From contig FR902204.1 of assembly GCA_000437855.1 (NCBI GenBank), positions 1-36,320 on the forward strand: DNA of 36,320 bases. Direction: 5' to 3'. The translations under genes were made by a program, and so were the position numbers. Under the pieces are notes generated by a model. The model saw nothing but the letters and a program-made list of their open reading frames with translations, had not been told where the DNA came from and searched no databases. This stretch comes from Clostridium sp. CAG:567. GTDB taxonomy: Bacteria; Bacillota; Clostridia; TANB77; CAG-508. Below are positions 34,199-36,320 of the stretch, in pieces. The first letter of the stretch is position 1, and every line of letters starts with the position of its first letter.

Positions 34199-35215
34199 TT
34201 ACTCATTTTCCAAGTAAAATATCTTTTGAGTTAAATTATTAACATTTGCTATTTTTAAATATCCTAAATGTCCTGCCAAGTATTTTTTAGCTTCTTTACT
34301 TGTTAATTTTCCTTCTCTTATATAATATTTTAATTCCTTTACTTTTTTCTTTAGTTTCCTTTTGCCTTTATCTCGTATTTTTAGTCTGTATTCATTTATT
34401 TTATATCCACAAAAATTAACTCCTTGTTTACTTTTAAATATTTGTGTTTTTTTATTTAGCTCTAATTCTAAGTTTTCTTTTAAGAATATTTTTATGTTCT
34501 CTAATATTTCTTTTGCTTGCTCCTTTGTTTTTATTAAAATAATTCCATCATCCATGTATCTATAATAATACTTGCAATGTAGTTTATGTTTTATATATTG
34601 GTCTAGTTCATTTAAATATATATTAGCAAACATTTGTGAAGTATAGTTTCCTATTGGTAAGTTTTTTATGCCTTCATTTGAAAATACTATTTCATTTATT
34701 AACCATAATAATTTCTGGTCTTTTATTTTCTTTTTCAATATTCTATATAATATATTTTTATTTATATTTTCAAAATATTTCTTTATATCCATTTTTAGTA
34801 TATAGTATTCATTCCATATTCTTTTACAGTGTAGCATTGCTTTTTGCACATCCAAACAAGCTTTATGTATCCCTCGACCTTTTAAACATGCATATGTTGT
34901 ATTTATAAATGTTGGTACAAAATATGGAATCAGAAAATTATCTACCACCCATCTATGTACTATTCTGTCTATATATCTGCTTTTTTCTATTTTTCTTACC
35001 TTAGGTTCTGTTATATAAAATACTGTATATCCCCCATGTTTATATGTTTTATTTTTTAACTTTTCATATAGCCACATAATATATTCTTCTTGTTTTAAAT
35101 TAAATAATATAACATCTTTTCTATATCCTTTGCCTTTTCTACTTAGTTTATGTGCTATCATTAGCTTCTTATATGTTAGCTGTTTATCAAATTCATTCCT
35201 TATTGTTTTTGACAT
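34199..35215 (-). CDS. DGR reverse transcriptase
   Basis: Copies the TR RNA into adenine-mutagenised cDNA used to overwrite the VR. The 338-residue protein has RT motifs in order: IDRIVHRWVVDNFLIPYFVP, LKMDIKKYFENIN (motif A Asp), LPIGNYTSQMFANIYLNELD (motif B), YYRYMDDGIILI (YMDD catalytic centre) and GVNFCGYKI (motif E region). The IGNxxSQ sequence in place of the usual QG-x-x-x-SP is characteristic of DGR RTs, which are error-prone at template A. It overlaps avd by 23 bases upstream and is followed by the TR. No maturase or endonuclease domain is present, so it is not a group II intron protein. Confidence 0.96.
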   Translation of the reverse strand: MSKTIRNEFDKQLTYKKLMIAHKLSRKGKGYRKDVILFNLKQEEYIMWLYEKLKNKTYKHGGYTVFYITEPKVRKIEKSRYIDRIVHRWVVDNFLIPYFVPTFINTTYACLKGRGIHKACLDVQKAMLHCKRIWNEYYILKMDIKKYFENINKNILYRILKKKIKDQKLLWLINEIVFSNEGIKNLPIGNYTSQMFANIYLNELDQYIKHKLHCKYYYRYMDDGIILIKTKEQAKEILENIKIFLKENLELELNKKTQIFKSKQGVNFCGYKINEYRLKIRDKGKRKLKKKVKELKYYIREGKLTSKEAKKYLAGHLGYLKIANVNNLTQKIFYLENE

Positions 35216-35573
35216 AATATTTTACTAAACCTCCAACCATTTTTCCTATTTCACCTATTTTAGTTATTGCTACATTAAACTTTTTATCATTTATCCATCT
35301 ATTTTTGTACATTATTCTTAAGTAAATTCTCTGACAGTTTAGTTCTGCATCTATTTTGTTTATACATTCTAGCCTTTGTTCTTTTTCTATTTTGCTAACA
35401 TACAAAATATATTCTAGTAATTTATACATTGAACTTTTATATTCATTACCTATACTAAACTTTTCTGTTCTTGGAAGTTTTAGCAAAGTTTCTAACATAT
35501 ATTGTATATATTCTTGTACTTTAGGTATTAATTGTAATTGTTCATTATTTATTTTTTCTAATACTTTATTCAT
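35193..35573 (-). CDS. avd: DGR accessory variability determinant (Avd-like four-helix protein)
   Basis: A 126-residue helical protein with four predicted helices (LIPKVQEYIQYMLETLLKLP, YKSSMYKLLEYILYVSKIEK, RLECINKIDAELNCQRIYLR, KKFNVAITKIGEIGKMVGGL) and the conserved LPRTEKFSIGNEY loop typical of Avd and related four-helix-bundle proteins. In the Bordetella phage DGR, Avd forms a basic pentamer that binds the RT and TR RNA and is essential for cDNA synthesis. It overlaps both neighbours (msl-like by eight bases, RT by 23), showing a compact operon. Confidence 0.93.
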   Translation of the reverse strand: MNKVLEKINNEQLQLIPKVQEYIQYMLETLLKLPRTEKFSIGNEYKSSMYKLLEYILYVSKIEKEQRLECINKIDAELNCQRIYLRIMYKNRWINDKKFNVAITKIGEIGKMVGGLVKYYVKNNKE

Positions 35574-35982
35574 AGCCTTTTAACTCCTGTTCTAACATTT
35601 TTCTAAAAGCATTCATGTATTTATCTTCCGAATACCTTCTAAGTCCTGAACACAGTAAACAATTTTGATTTGATCTTTTTTCTTTATGATATTCCCCATC
35701 GTTTCTGCATTCTTCTACTAACATTTCTTTTTCATTATTAAAATGATATACAATATATGATACATCTAGTCTGTCTAGTCTTTCCAAATATTTAGGTAAA
35801 CTCGTTTCTGGTATTCCAACTTTACATACATTTTCTGAAAAACAAGTACATTTTAGTTTTAATACCTTATTTAAGAAAATGGCATCTTTTCCTGTTGCTA
35901 TATAAAAGACTCCTGATTTTATAAAAACTATTCTTTGATTATTTTTTTCCTGTAATAATTCTAACATTGTACTAAAACTCAC
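35566..35982 (-). CDS. MutS-domain-I-like DGR accessory protein
   Basis: A 138-residue protein that resembles the N-terminal mismatch-recognition domain of MutS and nothing else of MutS. RIVFIKSGVFYIATGKDAIF corresponds to the FFRLGDFYExFxxDA block, KVGIPETSLPKYLERL to CGVPYHAADSYIARL, and VSYIVYHF to YKVAICEQ. The C-terminus has a CLLC pair and a basic helix. MutS-like small proteins have been noted next to some DGRs. The start is GTG 35982 (VSFSTMLELL) behind AAAGGAG; further upstream lies only the palindrome. The aromatic Phe-x-Glu mismatch motif is replaced (VFYIA), so mismatch recognition is doubtful. Confidence 0.75.
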   Translation of the reverse strand: MSFSTMLELLQEKNNQRIVFIKSGVFYIATGKDAIFLNKVLKLKCTCFSENVCKVGIPETSLPKYLERLDRLDVSYIVYHFNNEKEMLVEECRNDGEYHKEKRSNQNCLLCSGLRRYSEDKYMNAFRKMLEQELKGYE

Positions 35983-36134
35983 TCTTATCACTCCTTTACA
36001 AAAATTTATATACGTTTCGCCTTTATTGTGTTTGCAAATTTGCAAGCACAATAAAGGCGAAACGTATATAAATTTTTGTAAAGGAGTGATAAGAGTGAGT
36101 TTTAGTACAATGTTAGAATTATTACAGGAAAAAA
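35943..36134. repeat. 192-bp near-perfect palindrome over the start of the MutS-like gene
   Basis: Bases 35943-36038 and 36039-36134 are reverse complements with one mismatch in 96 (36031 against 36046) and no spacer. The arm contains the Shine-Dalgarno AAAGGAG, GTG start and first 13 codons of the MutS-like gene, so the same start signals appear on both strands pointing outward. Similarity stops in the middle of an A-run (seven A on one side, six on the other). Such long perfect palindromes are unstable in most bacteria, and RNA from either strand would form a hairpin that hides the ribosome binding site. Confidence 0.93.
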
Positions 36135-36154
36135 TTTCTAAAACTGAACCTTAA
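36095..36154 (+). CDS. 19-codon mini reading frame made by the inverted duplication
   Basis: Because the right arm of the palindrome repeats the start of the MutS-like gene, a GTG with its AAAGGAG exists on the plus strand. It reads VSFSTMLELLQEKISKTEP and stops. The first 13 residues equal the MutS-like protein, the rest is unrelated. Most likely a by-product of the duplication; a leader-peptide role is conceivable. Expression unproven. Confidence 0.3.
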   Translation: MSFSTMLELLQEKISKTEP

Positions 36155-36278
36155 AAGGTCAGCTTAAGAAATTTTAGAAAAATTTTCTCCTTTAGCGTTT
36201 TCGATGCGCTAAAGTACGTGTTAAGCACATTTGTGCTAACATCGTATTTAATTCATTTTTTCTGGTTCATCGAACCAG
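36135..36278. other. Array of four hairpins between the VR gene and the DGR accessory genes
   Basis: Consecutive stems: TTTCTAAAA / TTTTAGAAA (36135-36180) enclosing CTGAACCTT / AAGGTCAG; CTTTAGCG / CGCTAAAG (36190-36214); TACG-GTTAAGCAC / GTGCTAAC-CGTA (36215-36246); and CTGGTTC / GAACCAG with a three-base loop (36262-36278). The last lies ten bases after the target-gene stop codon, the position where DGRs carry a hairpin/cruciform that promotes retrohoming. None ends in a clean T-run. Confidence 0.75.
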
Positions 36279-36287
36279 TGGTCAGTG

Positions 36288-36320
36288 CTACAAATATAAA
36301 GCTAGACGAAAACCGAGGTC
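36288..36320 (-). CDS. DGR target gene, extreme 3' end of the variable repeat (partial)
   Basis: Only the last ten codons are in the window: DLGFRLALYL then TAG. GFRLAL is the usual C-terminus of FGE-sulfatase/C-type-lectin-fold variable proteins, and the reading frame agrees with the TR-encoded NIGFRLAL. Compared with the TR, AAC-ATC has become GAC-CTC, i.e. two substitutions, both at template adenines; the following 17 bases are identical and must contain the initiation-of-mutagenic-homing sequence. The rest of the gene lies to the right of the window. Confidence 0.88.
   Translation of the reverse strand, partial: DLGFRLALYL

Noticed and set aside
34199..35215. Group II intron or retron reverse transcriptase
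   Set aside because: No maturase or HNH domain, no intron domain V, no msr/msd; the motif B sequence, Avd and TR point to a DGR.
35983..36051. N-terminal extension of the MutS-like protein (23 residues beginning MCLQICKH)
   Set aside because: It lies wholly in the palindrome, lacks a ribosome binding site and has no similarity to the family; GTG 35982 has AAAGGAG.

Overview
This window is a low-GC, AT-rich Firmicutes chromosome segment, most likely from a spore-forming member of the Clostridia (an uncultured gut-type lineage would fit). Supporting evidence is an intact pro-sigma-K gene, a YtxC-type sporulation gene, an ileS gene under a T-box leader, strong AGGAGG ribosome binding sites, and the clostridial gene order queA-tgt-(TIGR04086)-HD-secD-secF-rhodanese-ytxC and recJ-relA-MBL-hisS.

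Layout. 1-6032 (minus): hisS, a glyoxalase-II-like metallo-beta-lactamase gene, relA/spoT and recJ. 6110-8599 (minus): a membrane zinc peptidase, a YlbF-family gene and a GT4 glycosyltransferase. 8798-11213 (plus): a DUF4912 protein and a GH57 branching enzyme, which with the GT4 gene form an alpha-glucan locus. 11248-18503 (minus): a GT2 membrane transferase, ytxC, rhodanese, divergent SecF and SecD homologues, an HD protein, a TIGR04086 membrane protein and a WG-repeat surface protein. 18532-25071 (minus): tgt, queA, an anchored HExxH protein and ileS with its T-box leader. A 167-bp element bounded by perfect 19-bp inverted repeats sits between tgt and queA. 25547-29539 (minus): obgE, trpS, a HEPN/MNT pair, rpmA and rplU with leader and promoter. 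29737-33217: sigK, an ECF sigma/anti-sigma pair, a polysaccharide deacetylase and a zinc-phospholipase-C-like gene. 33300-36320: transposase debris, then a diversity-generating retroelement (DGR).

Two things stand out. First, three genes (the MBL hydrolase, tgt and an ECF sigma factor) each need one +1 frame change to give a family-typical protein. In all three the last zero-frame codon before the change is CGG, and skipping its C restores the frame (CCA-C-GGA, CCA-C-GGG, ACT-C-GGA). By my manual scan, no other gene in the window (about 10,900 codons) has an in-frame CGG, although CGT, CGC and CGA are used. This suggests CGG is an unassigned or absent codon in this organism at which ribosomes shift +1. 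Repeated sequencing errors are the main alternative.

Second, the right end holds a DGR: reverse transcriptase, Avd, a MutS-domain-I-like accessory protein, an Asn-codon-rich template repeat, and the extreme 3' end of a variable-repeat target gene. The 21 VR bases that can be compared differ from the template at only two positions, and both are template adenines. Between target gene and accessory genes lie a 192-bp near-perfect palindrome (95 of 96 paired positions) carrying the ribosome binding site and start of the MutS-like gene, and a run of hairpins including a cruciform-type hairpin just after the VR. A small OB-fold (SSB-like) gene lies just beyond the template repeat and may be an additional accessory.
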